From Babylonia areolata (taxonomy: Eukaryota; Mollusca; Gastropoda; Neogastropoda; Buccinidae): a DNA stretch of 64,000 bases. Position 1 is the first letter of the stretch; the number at the start of each line of letters is the position of its first letter. This document shows positions 41,985 through 52,480 of the stretch, piece by piece. The stretch is taken from NCBI RefSeq assembly GCF_041734735.1, contig NC_134907.1:4810010-4874009 (forward strand), written 5' to 3'. A program made the position numbers and the translations under genes. The notes below the pieces were generated by a model, which ran no database searches, was not told the DNA's origin, and saw nothing but the letters and a program-made list of their open reading frames with translations.

Positions 41985-44395
41985 GAGTCTTTTCTATTCC
42001 AATGAATATACAGAATTGAAATATCTTCATTCATTGTTTCACAATTAAGGGTTGTATTGACCTACTATCAAATCTTCGACGATTTAACTTAAAATTGTCC
42101 GGTCGTTTTATTTCATCACTCGGATATCACTCTTTTCGAAATCATTTTTATACAGAGATGGACATTTGATCCTTTGGAGAGTCATACTGGTCGAGTTGCT
42201 TCCCCTACCCCAAAAATACTGTTTTGCCAGGAATCGCCTTTAAGCTGCAAAATAGTGTGGTTTTTGTGGCTAACATTTAGATATGCCATGTTCCCCTGCG
42301 TCTTGAAGGTAATTGGGAGGTAATTCTGGGGCCAACCTGATGTTTATAAATGTAATAAATATTTTGTCTAACTCTCCTAAACTCAAACAGCAAATATATC
42401 AAGAATATGATTTTACTGGGGCAATAATTTGATGGAGTTGATTAGTGGACAATATTGGGTATGATGATTTAACATTTACATTTGTTTTGTGTATCTGCTG
42501 AAGTGAACCCTTTGTCTGTATCTCTAGTACAAACAGCTGCAGCTTCAGTCCGAGAAGCTTCATTCAAGACATAGTTAGACGGTGACTGCTGGAACCTACA
42601 GACTTCCTATATCGCATGGGCATGTCTGCAAATTTTTGAGGACCTAAGCCCTTAGATAGAAATTGCTATAAAACGCTTCAGAATTTAAAAATACTTTGAT
42701 GATGAAGTTGTTCAACAGCAGCCAAAACTTTTAGGCATTCCTCCGAGACATCGGAGAAAGCATTTTGCAAGCCACAGCGTATTCTTTGTTTTCAATAGAG
42801 AAACACAAAAGAAAACTAGGTGTAGAAAAAGGCACATAGAGCATCAGAAGGACTTTCAATGTTTGAATATGAAGGCTGGAAAATGGTGCTTCAAGCTGCA
42901 GAAGAGGATAAGGATGAAAAGCTCGTACATAAAATAAGGTCATTTGACCTTTTAGCATGGTAACCAATTCATCACCACAGCTGCTGCAGGTAATAGTTGA
43001 GAGATCCAGTCTGTTAGAGAAGTACTCACAAAGAATCTAAACCAAACCAGGAAGATCTAGAGGATCCACACAGGTTTGCTCTCGAACACGTGTACCAGGT
43101 GACTGGCTTAGAAATCATCATCAGACAGGTGATCATGATACCCTCTAAGTTGTGCAATGTGTACTTAAGTGCTTTGGCAGAGAAAGCTTCCAGATCTGAG
43201 CTAGAAAGCACAGAACGTGGAAAGAAAAAAAATGACACTGTTGGCAGATACCGTCGTTTTCTTCCCTTGACCAAAGAGGAAGGCACAAATCGTACCTCAG
43301 TACAGATTTAAAACGAGTTTCAACTGACTGGGAAGGACATCCGACTGCCGAATGATATCGTCAGCAGGGAGCCAGTGGAGGTTCCAAGACTTTGTGGAAC
43401 TGTACACAAGGTACGGCTGCAGCTTTTCTCCCTGGTTAAAAGAATAAAACATTTTCTGATCAAAGCTTCAACTTTTCTTTTCAGCTTCTGTGCTCTGTAG
43501 CTGGGATCTGGATGCTTTCTCTGCCAAAGTACTCCTGTTTGTTGATGATTTCCTTGTCAATCACCTGGCACATATGCTCGAAAGTAAACCTGTGTGTGTC
43601 TCCTCTAATTCATCTTGGTCTTGTTTACATTCTTTATCAGCACTTCTCCAACAGACTGGACCTCACAAATATTGCCTGCAGCAGCAATACTGGGATTTTG
43701 TTTGTCATGCTAAAAGGTCAAAGCACCTTATTCTTTGTAAGAATCTTTCGTCCCTTTTCTCTGTCCTGCAGCTTGAAGCACCGTTTTCCAGCCTTCATAT
43801 TCAAATACTGTAGTTCCTTCTGTTGTCCACGTTCCTTTACTTTGATTAGTTTTCTTTCTTCCTTCTTTGTTGAAAACGATGCGGTCTGGTTTGAAAATTG
43901 CTTTCTCCGGTGTCTCAGAGGAACTGACTGACTTACTTTAGCCCTTCGCTCTCTGTGGAGCATAGGCCATCAACGACGTTCCTCCACCGAACTCGACTCT
44001 AGGCTGTCTTCTCTGCATCCCTCCAGCTGGATCCCAGCCTCTCTTTCAGATGCAGGGGAACATGGCATATCTAAATGTTAGCCACAAAAACCATACGATT
44101 TTGCGATTTAAAGGCGATTCCTGGCAAAACAGCATTTTGGGGGTAGGGGAAGCAACTCGACCAGTGTGACTCTCCAAAGGATCAAATGTTCATCCAAATG
44201 CTCTGAAATAATTCCAAGAAGACCACTGCAGGTCTTTGTATAAAAATAATTTCGAAAAGAGTGATATCCGAGTGATGAAATAAAACGACCAGACAATTTT
44301 ACGTTAAATCGTCGAAGATTTGATAGTAGGCCAATACAAGCCTTAATTGTGAAACAAAATTTCAATTCTGTATATTCATTCGAAAAGAACAGACC
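41985..44395. mobile_element. Large imperfect palindrome, 2.4 kb, possible inverted-repeat element
   Basis: Outer arms of about 320-350 bases (41,985-42,309 and the reverse of 44,051-44,395) share AATGAATATACAGAATTGAA, CTACTATCAAATCTTCGACG, CACTCGGATATCACTCTTTT, TTTGATCCTTTGGAGAGTCA, TTTTGCCAGGAATCGCCTTT and GCTAACATTTAGATATGCCA. Inner arms (42,725-43,230 and the reverse of 43,480-43,940) share TGAATATGAAGGCTGGAAAA, GTGCTTCAAGCTGCAG, TTGACCTTTTAGCATG and TGGCAGAGAAAGC. Inner arms look protein-derived (VFEYEGWKTVLQAA). The centre is about 240 bases. Arms differ by substitutions and by an extra 53 bases in the right outer arm and about 300 more bases between outer and inner blocks on the left. 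Confidence 0.7.
42725..43310 (+). pseudogene. Unrecognised dispersed protein family, fragment in left palindrome arm
   Basis: Coding-like pieces include FEYEGWK-like, FALEHVYQVTGLEIIIRQV and YLSALAEKAS. The mirrored copy in the right arm reads PEKAIFKPDRIVFNKEGRKK, TTEGTTVFEYEGWKTVLQAA and QVIDKEIINKQE. This resembles the N-terminal third of the multi-copy invertebrate family also suspected at 17,860 and 58,560. Several interruptions. Identification is from memory only. Confidence 0.35.
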
Positions 44396-44479
44396 CTTCT
44401 AAAAAGAAAGCATATAACATGTGGTGCACGGTAACTCTCTCAGCCTGGCTGATTGGAAGTTTGACGCGAAGTCTAACTG

Positions 44480-44515
44480 ATCGTCTGGTCATTCGGGTGA
44501 GACGGTAAACTGGCA
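44480..44515 (+). repeat. Small fragment resembling SINE type C middle
   Basis: TCTGGTCATTCGGGTGAGAC with GGTAAAC resembles AGTCATTGGGATGAGACGAT in type C copies. Too short to be sure. Confidence 0.3.
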
Positions 44516-44552
44516 CTTGGAGCATTGAAAAATAACCAATGGCAGGAAAAGG

Positions 44553-44553
<1 letters not shown>

Positions 44554-44647
<94 letters not shown>

Positions 44648-44662
44648 ACACACACACACACA
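44554..44662. repeat. (GT)n(CA)n compound microsatellite
   Basis: About 90 bases GT followed by about 17 bases CA, so the tract is partly self-complementary. Confidence 0.95.
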
Positions 44663-45109
44663 TGCATAGTTTCTGTGCGTGCATATGAGAATCTGTAGGT
44701 TTATGTGTACGTGCATAAAAGGTATTCATTATCTTACATTTTTTAACTCACACATCTCAGTTTTTCAGACTTTTTTTTCTTGATCTCTTCACTAAACTCA
44801 CAGGGCATTAGTAACAAAAGAAAAAAAAGACACAATAAAGGGTTGATAGGCTTTTAATTTCGCAAATAGTTTTGTTTTCTGCAAGCCTTTCAGTATATCA
44901 AATGATCCATGTCTCTGACTCCAGAAGGTGAAATGCAAAGCGCCATGTACAAAGCACGAAGATGGAGATGTGTTATTTCTGTCGAGTCCGGAATGTCGGA
45001 TCTGGTCATTCAGGAACCTGCAGTCACTAGGACACTGGTTTAATGTGCAACAGGAGACCTTCGCTTCCAAACTAACCAACCGACCCGGAGAAATCTGGTG
45101 AACAGTTGG
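44663..45109. other. No gene seen
   Basis: Unremarkable sequence. No domain or splice-supported frame. Confidence 0.45.
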
Positions 45110-45388
45110 TTTTTTGGTGTGTTTTATCTTCAGTTTAACGTCTATTCACTATAAGTGTTTTTAGACGGAAAGGAGTCAAGTAGTGGATAAAGGAAAGGGA
45201 GTGCATGTGAATATTAGTGTAAAAAAGTGTTCATGTTATGTATCAGAGGAAAGGTAGATTATTATAAGAAAAAGTCTAAAGAGATTGTGGTGTGTATTGA
45301 ATGAGATGTCATGGGAGGGAGAATATGTATATGCATATCAACAAGTATTAAAGTTTCCATGTACCTGGATCCCAGGAAACAGTATTTT

Positions 45389-45432
<44 letters not shown>

Positions 45433-45690
45433 TGTGTGTGTGTGTGCGATCTTCTGTTTAACATCTATTCACTACAAATGTTATTAGACGGAAAGAGGAG
45501 TAGCAGTGGATGAAAGAAAGGGAATGCGTGTGAATATTAGTGTGATAAAGTGTTAATGATTTGTATTAGAGGAAAATTATATGATGAGAAATTAAAGTTT
45601 AAGAGATTGTGGTGTGTAATGAATAATGTTTCACAGGAGGGAAAATATGTGTATGCATATCAAAAAGTATTAACTTACAACAATGTGAAT
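45110..45690 (+). repeat. Direct duplication of a ~240-bp sequence separated by (GT)n
   Basis: 45,122-45,355 and 45,455-45,690 share TAACGTCTATTCACTA-like, TTAGACGGAAAG, TGTGAATATTAGTGT, AAGAGATTGTGGTGTGTA and ATGTATATGCATATCAA-like blocks at perhaps 80-85 per cent by eye. A (GT)n tract (45,391-45,448) lies between them. Confidence 0.8.
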
Positions 45691-45759
45691 ATAAATAACG
45701 ACATTAATCAAAATACATCAAAGGAGGATACCAACTGGACTGGAGTTTAAAATTTCCGA

Positions 45760-45985
45760 AAACTTTCAAGGCAATGAAAAATTATTCAAAATCTTTCCAG
45801 TGGATAATGGAATGTTGTAAGAAAGGTTATCAACTGCATCTTTTGGAATTAACTGTCTTATGCTCGGACAATGAATGAGTAGATGGCTTACAGTTATTTG
45901 TTTACCGCACATACATTTTACTTTTTTATAAAATATTTTGTACGAAAGGCATTTAGACGAAATCTGTACATTAGACTTGTAATTT
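45760..45985 (-). mobile_element. LINE ORF2 C-terminal scrap with zinc-knuckle motif
   Basis: Minus-strand frame reads KVKCMCGKQITVSHLLIHCP and VDNLSYNIPLSTGKILNNF. The C-x-C-x7-H-x4-C pattern followed by a helical tail is typical of the C-terminus of CR1/I-group LINE ORF2 proteins. Different from the C2H2-ended LINE at 37 kb. Interrupted upstream by (GT)n at 45,991. Confidence 0.6.
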
Positions 45986-45988
45986 GTC

Positions 45989-45990
<2 letters not shown>

Positions 45991-46053
<63 letters not shown>
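45991..46053. repeat. (GT)n microsatellite
   Basis: About 62 bases of uninterrupted GT. Confidence 0.95.
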
Positions 46054-46054
<1 letters not shown>

Positions 46055-46191
46055 CACCCCAGTGACTCCTCACAGAGCTGATGGAGAGTAAGAAAAAGGT
46101 GAGTTTTATCGCTGACAGAATGATTAATCTTTCCCAAGATGACAAGACCTATGGCGCCATTCGTTATTTCCATTCCACTGTTCTAGGCTCA

Positions 46192-47223
46192 TCAGCTGAC
46201 ACTGACAGCGGCACGAGGACATGGCAGCAATGCACAGAGGGTTTCCTTGTACCTGGATCCCAGGGAACAGTAGACAAAGAAATTGAAGGTGGAGTTGATT
46301 ACAGAAGCCAGCTCAACTAAGCCGACAAAAAGCTTGGTGAAGTTGTAGTAGCGGCCACTCAGGCTGAAATCGGGAACAAACAGAAAACCAATGCCCGAGA
46401 TTATGGCCGGAACGGAACAGAACAGAAACAGAACAGACACTGCGATCAGAGTTCGGGTCAGCGCTATCTCTCGTGCCGACAGCGTGGACGTCGACGTCTG
46501 TTCTCGCCACGCCGCCATTTTCCTCAGCTTCACTGACGTCACAAGGGTGGCAGCTGTGGTCACGCTGACGTAAATAAAGACTTGCAACGTCCCCAAAATG
46601 AAACTGATGCCGTCCAGAATGTGTTTGTTCTCTTCACGGAACTGACTGCTGTACACCGCTTTGGACGTGGTGTTGCTCAGACGATCGAACACACACATGA
46701 CGCTCCACCTCATGCCGATCACCATGGACCCGGACATGATGACCACAGTGGCCACAGCCAGCACAACAGCCGTGGTTCGAGTCTTCAGCAGGGTCTGGGA
46801 ACGCAGGGGACTCACCACACACAGACACCGCTCACACGCGATCAGCGTGGAGGTGAAGCCAGAGAGTGACATAAAGGCATGCAGCCCGAACAGCTTGTTG
46901 TTGATGATGAACTGAAACACTGGTCCAACGGTCTGGGTGGTGAACGCGGACCGGAGAGTGTCCAGGCTGGTGACAAAGCGGTTGATCACGTTCAGAAGGT
47001 CGACAAGCGAGAGGTAGAAGAGACACAGATTGACTCGTTCTTTGAGGCCCTGCTTGTTGAAGACCAGCATGTTGAGGATGTTGCTGGGCACGGCGACCAG
47101 GAAGAGGACGGGCATGCACACCGCGCCCACCACTGAGCCCACAGCGATCACCGTGTCCTGGCTGACCAGGTTGTCTGGGTTGTCCCAGGGGATGTAACTC
47201 CACGAGGACACATCCAGAACCAC
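46192..47223 (-). CDS. Rhodopsin-like GPCR, chemosensory/peptide-receptor-like, main exon
   Basis: Seven-transmembrane receptor acting at the plasma membrane through G proteins. TM1 VGAVCMPVLFLVAVPSNILN holds the conserved Asn, TM2 is CLFYLSLVDLLNVI (conserved Asp), and TM3 ends ACERCLCVVSPL, where ERC replaces the usual DRY. TM5 is followed by a basic third loop (VKLRKMAAWREQ). TM6 reads LFLFCSVPAIISG without the usual CWxP, and TM7 is STFNFFVYCSLGSRYKETL with NFFVY in the NPxxY place. The stop TGA is at 46,194-46,192. The frame is open up to a TGA at 47,298-47,296 but has no suitable ATG, so the start must lie in an upstream exon. The acceptor could be CCCCCCCAG or GGCACCAG near 47,250-47,285. 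ERCLCVVSPL-type TM3 ends are common in gastropod chemosensory and FMRFamide-receptor-like GPCRs. Ligand unknown. Confidence 0.88.
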   Translation of the reverse strand: MVLDVSSWSYIPWDNPDNLVSQDTVIAVGSVVGAVCMPVLFLVAVPSNILNMLVFNKQGLKERVNLCLFYLSLVDLLNVINRFVTSLDTLRSAFTTQTVGPVFQFIINNKLFGLHAFMSLSGFTSTLIACERCLCVVSPLRSQTLLKTRTTAVVLAVATVVIMSGSMVIGMRWSVMCVFDRLSNTTSKAVYSSQFREENKHILDGISFILGTLQVFIYVSVTTAATLVTSVKLRKMAAWREQTSTSTLSAREIALTRTLIAVSVLFLFCSVPAIISGIGFLFVPDFSLSGRYYNFTKLFVGLVELASVINSTFNFFVYCSLGSRYKETLCALLPCPRAAVSVS

Positions 47224-47299
47224 GCAGCCCTGTGGGACCGTCTGGCTGGGGGGGACGGTCAGCTCTGGTGTTACACCGAATTCACCTGGTGCCGTTCAG

Positions 47300-47820
47300 C
47301 ACAGAGATCGCTTTACTTGGGGATGAATTTCTTGACAGAGACATGTTCAAATGTGCGTCCATGTCAAATAAATGTCATTATGAACAATCGACGTAACAAA
47401 TGGCTATACCAAGGTGAAAGTTTTAACAATTTGACGAAGAAATTGTCAGTGTCCAGCCGAGAAAAGAAACAACGCAGAGATAGTCTTTTTCAAACTGCAA
47501 CAAGAGACAAAGCGTTCATGACTGATACATGATGAACACATTATGAATTTGACACACAGAAACAAAGACAAACATAACAAAACAAACCAGTGTTACACGA
47601 AATTCTGGGGCACCACAGTTATCTGGTAAGGTGATAAAATTGTTAAAATAAAAGAAGCAATCGCATTCATGACTTACGGGTGGAAGAAGGGCAGGTGTGG
47701 CTGGAAATCAGGACTTTCTCACATCATTTGTCTCGGCGAGCCACAAGGGTAATGGTTCTTCCGGTTTGTAGGCAGCCGTGTGGTAGTCAGCTGTAAGTAG
47801 TCAGCAAGGGATCGAAGTGG
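47300..47820. other. Upstream flank of the GPCR exon, no exon recognised
   Basis: The missing first coding exon was not found here: no short frame with ATG, a donor and matching phase could be supported. Confidence 0.45.
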
Positions 47821-47824
47821 TGAC

Positions 47825-48065
47825 CTTGTGCTAACCTGTCCGCATAGGAAGCGGAAGAATCTGAGTGCACGGTATCGAATCCTACACGCCCCATTATTTC
47901 CCACCCTCCACCAAACCTTGACAGGTGGTCTGGACGCTAGTCATTCGGACGAGACGATAAACCGAGATGCCATGTGTAACATACACTTAATGCACGTGAA
48001 ACAACCCACGACAACACAGAGTTGTCTGTTACGGAGTGCCACAATCTGATTTCCTCGTGCAGGGG
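47825..48065 (+). mobile_element. SINE type C, 5' part, diverged
   Basis: Shares CCTGTCCGCATAGGAAGCGG-like head, GGTGGTCTGGACGCTAGTCA, GACGAGACGATAAACCGAGA and CACTTAATGCACGTGAAACA with type C. It is more mutated than the copies at 34,862 and 50,344. Confidence 0.8.
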
Positions 48066-49365
48066 AATTCAAATGCTTCTGTTTATTTGCACGTGTTTTT
48101 TGTACTGGTCAGTGAGTATATTTTTATCTGCCCTGTTTGACTTGCGAGCCACACACAGTCTGTCGCAGAGACTTGGAAGGAAAAGGTCTCGCTGTTGGTG
48201 CTCTGTGGTTCTGGCCTACAGGTAATTACGTATTATTTTTTCATAATAGTTTAAAGATATGGTTAGTCTTTTTGTGTAAGCATGTTTTTTATGTACCGTA
48301 AATATAGTTAATATTTGTTGTGCATATTTTGGTGGAACTATGGGCAATCTCTCGATTTAGCACCACACCTTTGGTTCAGTTCTGAAATGGTTTCCGCTAC
48401 AGGGTCAGTGAACCAGAATAGTCCGCTTATACCGATTCTTGTGAACTCTGTCATACCGACATGGATGTCGTATGTATGTATCATACATTGACAATTCGTT
48501 CACTGATCAATGCATCTTTTTCTTTGTTGTTTTCTTACAAATACTATTTCCGTAAAATACAACGTAATTATATTTAACGGAAACAGTGGATTGTGTGATG
48601 GGTGAGTGAAATTGTACAGGAATGAACGTGGGTGCCAGTGTGTACGTGCCAGTGACGGAAAGAAGATATATTTTAACGAATGAAGTGGGTGTGTTACAAA
48701 TACATATACGTGTGAAGTATGTACATGAACTTGGGTGTGTGCATGGGTCGAGCCGCTCCTTTCGTGCCCGAGAAAAAAACAACAAAAAACGTGCAAGGTG
48801 CCGATTCCGTGAGTGCATACGGCCTGTATAATCACGATACATGGCCTCACGTGTTCACGTGCAAATGCCACTGACATGTTTGAGATGGCGCCACGCTGTT
48901 GCTGGGCCGTCACATACACACTGTCAGTGACACTGTCAGTGCCACGGTGCGGAAACCCCGTGGAGCGAACTGGCCTCCTGCATGGGCTCCAAACGTCAGG
49001 CGCCCTGCCACGAAAAGAAGGGAATGCCTGCAGCAGTCTGACTTCACTTTATCTTTCCGTTTTTTTGGCATGTAAATAATGTTGAAAATATGTTCGTTAA
49101 ATTCAGAAAAAAAGAAAAAAAAAATAATTGTCTGCGAAATGATTAACCGGACACATAAAAATTCCAAGAAATGTGGTGCCAAACTTAAGCAATCCACTGT
49201 GACGAACAGAGACAGTTTCCTTCATCGGACGTAACAGTGAAAACGATGAAGGAATGACTTCATCTAAAGGTAAGGCCCGTGTTTCGAGTAATCTAATCTT
49301 CGTCAGGTTTCCGGCATTGTGCATATCGCATCAACGTCAAGTTACTATGGCTACCAATTTCCTTC
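48066..49365. other. No gene seen
   Basis: Mixed sequence, A-rich run at 49,105-49,125. No recognisable domain on either strand. Confidence 0.45.
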
Positions 49366-49620
49366 CTACCATTTCAGTCACCAGTGTCATCACATACGTT
49401 CTTTCCGTTAAAACACTCACATTCTGGATAAGTGTATGTATTTCATCACATACTTAAGTTATTTACTGTATATTTCAACGGAAAAAAAAAACAGGCGTAC
49501 CAGTGTTTTCTTTCTAATGTTTCACCAGTCTCATCACATGCGTTCTTTCCGTAAAAAAAACAACATTCGCGTACAGCAGGTTTCATAAGTGTTGTACGTA
49601 TTTCATCACATGCTTAGATT

Positions 49621-49680
<60 letters not shown>

Positions 49681-49945
49681 ACGGAAAAAACAGGCTTACG
49701 AATGTTTCCTTTCTACCGTTTCACTCGTTTCATCACTGATTTAGTTTCATAAGTGTTGTACGTATTTAATCACATGCTTAAATTTATTTACTGTATATTT
49801 CAACGGAAAAAAAACAGGCGTACCAATGTTTTCTTTCTACCGTTTCACCAGTCTCATCACATGTGTTCTTTCCGTCAGAACAATCACAGGTTTCATAAGT
49901 GTTTCATTTCATTTGTTTAAAGTTATTTACTGTATATTTACACGG
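49366..49945 (+). repeat. ~150-bp tandem repeat, about 4 diverged copies, with an internal (TA)n expansion
   Basis: Repeating blocks TTTACTGTATATTTCAACGG, AAACAGGCGTACCAATGTTT, TTCTACCGTTTCACCAGTCT, CATCACATGCGTTCTTTCCG and GGTTTCATAAGTG. In one copy the ACTGTATATTTC part is replaced by a 55-base (TA)n tract (49,624-49,678). Confidence 0.85.
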
Positions 49946-50147
49946 GAAAAAACGGGCATCGTAAGGCTGACTCAGCATAATCTAACCATCATATATATAT
50001 TTCTCAGAAAACAAGGCACACGTTGTCGGCCAAAATTTCATGCGCGGTGCTGTGTGTCGCTAACTCATGTTCTCCACGTGAACAGTTCACTGCTTCTCGT
50101 CCATACACACAAGTCGAGAACGCTTAACATTCAGTCTCTGTATGGCG

Positions 50148-50151
<4 letters not shown>

Positions 50152-50190
<39 letters not shown>
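50152..50190. repeat. (GT)n microsatellite
   Basis: About 38 bases of GT. Confidence 0.95.
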
Positions 50191-50192
<2 letters not shown>

Positions 50193-50343
50193 AGGTGTGG
50201 CGGGTCAGCAAAGTCGTCTTGGGCGGATGATACGATAGCCTCAGTGAATCACTTCAGTCCGTTAACAGATCGTTTCGAAAAGTCTGTGAAATTGCCATGA
50301 GTAAAAAAATAACACTTTCATTGTGGTATATTAAATATATATA

Positions 50344-50769
50344 GTGATGGCCTGGAGGTAACGCGTCCGCCTAGGAAGCGAGAGAATCTGAGCGCGCTGG
50401 TTCGAATCACGGCTCAGCCGCCGATATTTTCTCCCCCTCCACTAGACCTTGAGTGGTGGTCTGGACGCTAGTCATTGGGATGAGACGATAAACCGAGGTC
50501 CCGTGTGCAGCATGCACTTAGCGCACGTAAAAGAAACCACGGAAACAAAAGGGTTTGTTCCTGGCAAAATTCTGTAGAAAAATCCACGTCAATAGGAAAA
50601 ACAAATAAAACTGCACGCAGGAAAAATACAAAAAAAAGAAAAAAGATAAAAAAAAGGGGTGGCGTTGTAGTATAGCGACGCGCTCTCCCTGAGGAGAGCA
50701 GCCCGAATTTCACACAGAGAAATCTGTTGTGATAAAAAGAAATACAAAATACAAAAAAATACAAAATAC
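50344..50769 (+). mobile_element. SINE type C, complete bipartite copy
   Basis: Closely matches 34,862-35,268, including the head, the GTCTGGACGCTAGTCATTGG middle, the A-rich joint and the second module GGTGGCGTTGTAGTATAGCG. The tail is AAATACAAAATAC. The two copies differ by few substitutions, so both insertions are fairly young. Confidence 0.9.
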
Positions 50770-50789
50770 GTTCAGAAATTGCCGTTAAC

Positions 50790-51190
50790 GTGGTGCTAAC
50801 TAAATAGCACCACCCAATTTTAAGTTTTTCTCCCCCATACATTCCATGCCCCTTACCTCTGGTGGAATATCCCCGAAAGGGAACCATTTTCCAGGTGGTC
50901 CAAGTTTGCTTAAACTTCGGCGCGGTATATATATATATATCTACTCGTGAAATAGCACCGCTTCAGTTAACAACGTTGTACACGATAGTATAACGTGGTG
51001 GTGCTAAATCCGGAGTTTATAATTATATCATTTTCACAATGTACAGTAGTCAATGGCCGTTGTCGAAATCCAGATTTCTTGAGCCGACTACTGTTCGGAA
51101 CTTGGAAACCCCAGTCGGAATTCCATTTCAGGATTCCTACTTGGCTAATTTCAGGAAGTGAACCATTTGAGAATAGGTGGTGCTAAATGG
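50790..51190. repeat. Cluster of TGGTGCTAA/TTAGCACCA-type motifs in both orientations
   Basis: TGGTGCTA...TAGCACCA forms a perfect 8-base inverted repeat at 50,791-50,812. AATAGCACCGC lies at 50,951-50,961, GTGGTGCTAAAT at 50,998-51,008 and again at about 51,177-51,188. No coding frame is recognised. Confidence 0.5.
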
Positions 51191-51655
51191 AGAGATGGCC
51201 GAACTATGTTTTGCGATATATTGTGTAAACTTGGCTACGCCACAAATTGCCCAAAGGACAGTATGCTCTCTGTATATATAATCGCTAGCATGAAGAGCAA
51301 AGGTAGTCTAGAATTATGCTATCTTTATATTTCTAAATGTTGAGAAACGTGGCCATGTTTTTCATAACCTGGGAATCATTGTTAAATATTCCGTTCACCT
51401 TGCTAGTCCCGACGCATGGATAATGAATAAGTTTTCCTCTTTTTGTGTCATGGAAGCAGCATGGTTTAATGAGAAATTATTTGATAATTGGGGAGTCCGT
51501 GGATATTCCAAAATAATTATTTGAACTAATATAAGTAGGAGCATGAATGGAAAAGGATGAATTAGGTGAAAGGGAAATGTGGAAATTATATGGAGAGCAC
51601 ATATCTTACGGGTCTTGATACACCGTCCCAGAGTTCCGGGGCAGATGTAGAGACA
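51191..51655. other. No gene seen
   Basis: Ordinary AT-rich sequence without recognised motifs. Confidence 0.45.
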
Positions 51656-51748
51656 GCCCAGTCCGAGGAGACGGGATCAACCCACTGTCCGAGGAGACGG
51701 GATCAACCCACTGTCCGAGGAGACGGGATCAACCCACTGTCCGAGGAG
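51656..51748 (+). repeat. 26-bp minisatellite, 3-4 copies
   Basis: Unit CCGAGGAGACGGGATCAACC plus CACTGT, flanked by half-units with CAGCCCAGTCC. Confidence 0.92.
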
Positions 51749-51988
51749 ACGTGGCAGCAGCCCAGTCCGGGGAGACTGGAGCGGGACAGACCTGGCTGTG
51801 GTCTGGTGAGGCTGGTGCAGCCTCGAGAAAACATGTCTTGAAGACTAAGACACGTCCGAAAGAACCACGAAATTTGTGTGTGCGGCACAAGATCAGAGGT
51901 GATATGTGTGTTGACTGTTCAGTTCGTGGACCCACAAAAACATTGAAGGACAGAAGTCAGCATTTCCCAGCCTGAAATCGGATGCCTG

Positions 51989-51989
<1 letters not shown>

Positions 51990-52047
<58 letters not shown>
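51990..52047. repeat. (GT)n microsatellite
   Basis: About 56 bases of GT. Confidence 0.95.
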
Positions 52048-52050
<3 letters not shown>

Positions 52051-52179
52051 ATTTGCTTAAGCAGAACAATTTGTGAATCTTTTTTTTCGCTAAATTATAT
52101 AGGCTCAGGGACAATACCTTGTGAATGTGAATGTTTGTTGCTTCGCTTCAGTCTAGTCTGTCTTTCACTTTCTTGCGTA

Positions 52180-52480
52180 ACATTATCCCTGGCAAAATTC
52201 TGCAGACAAATCCACTTTGAAAAGAAACCAACACACATGCACGTAGAAAAAAGGAAACAACTGGTGCGACGCGTTCTCATAGGGGATAGCAGCCTGGATT
52301 TCACACCGTGAAATTTGTTGTGACAAAAGAGTGATAAAGTACAATACGATACGATACTATACAATAAAATCCAGTACAATACTGTACGATAAAATACACT
52401 ACAATACACTACAATACAATACTACAATACAAATACAAAACTACAATACAATACAATACAAATACAACAGTTGAACATGT
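52180..52480 (+). mobile_element. SINE type C, 3' part with expanded (AATAC)n tail
   Basis: Matches type C from CCTGGCAAAATTCTGCAGAC through AGCAGCCTGGATTTCACACC and AAATTTGTTGTGACAAAA. A tail of about 130 bases follows, made of ACAATACGAT and ACAATACAAT-like words that grew from the SINE end. Confidence 0.8.
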
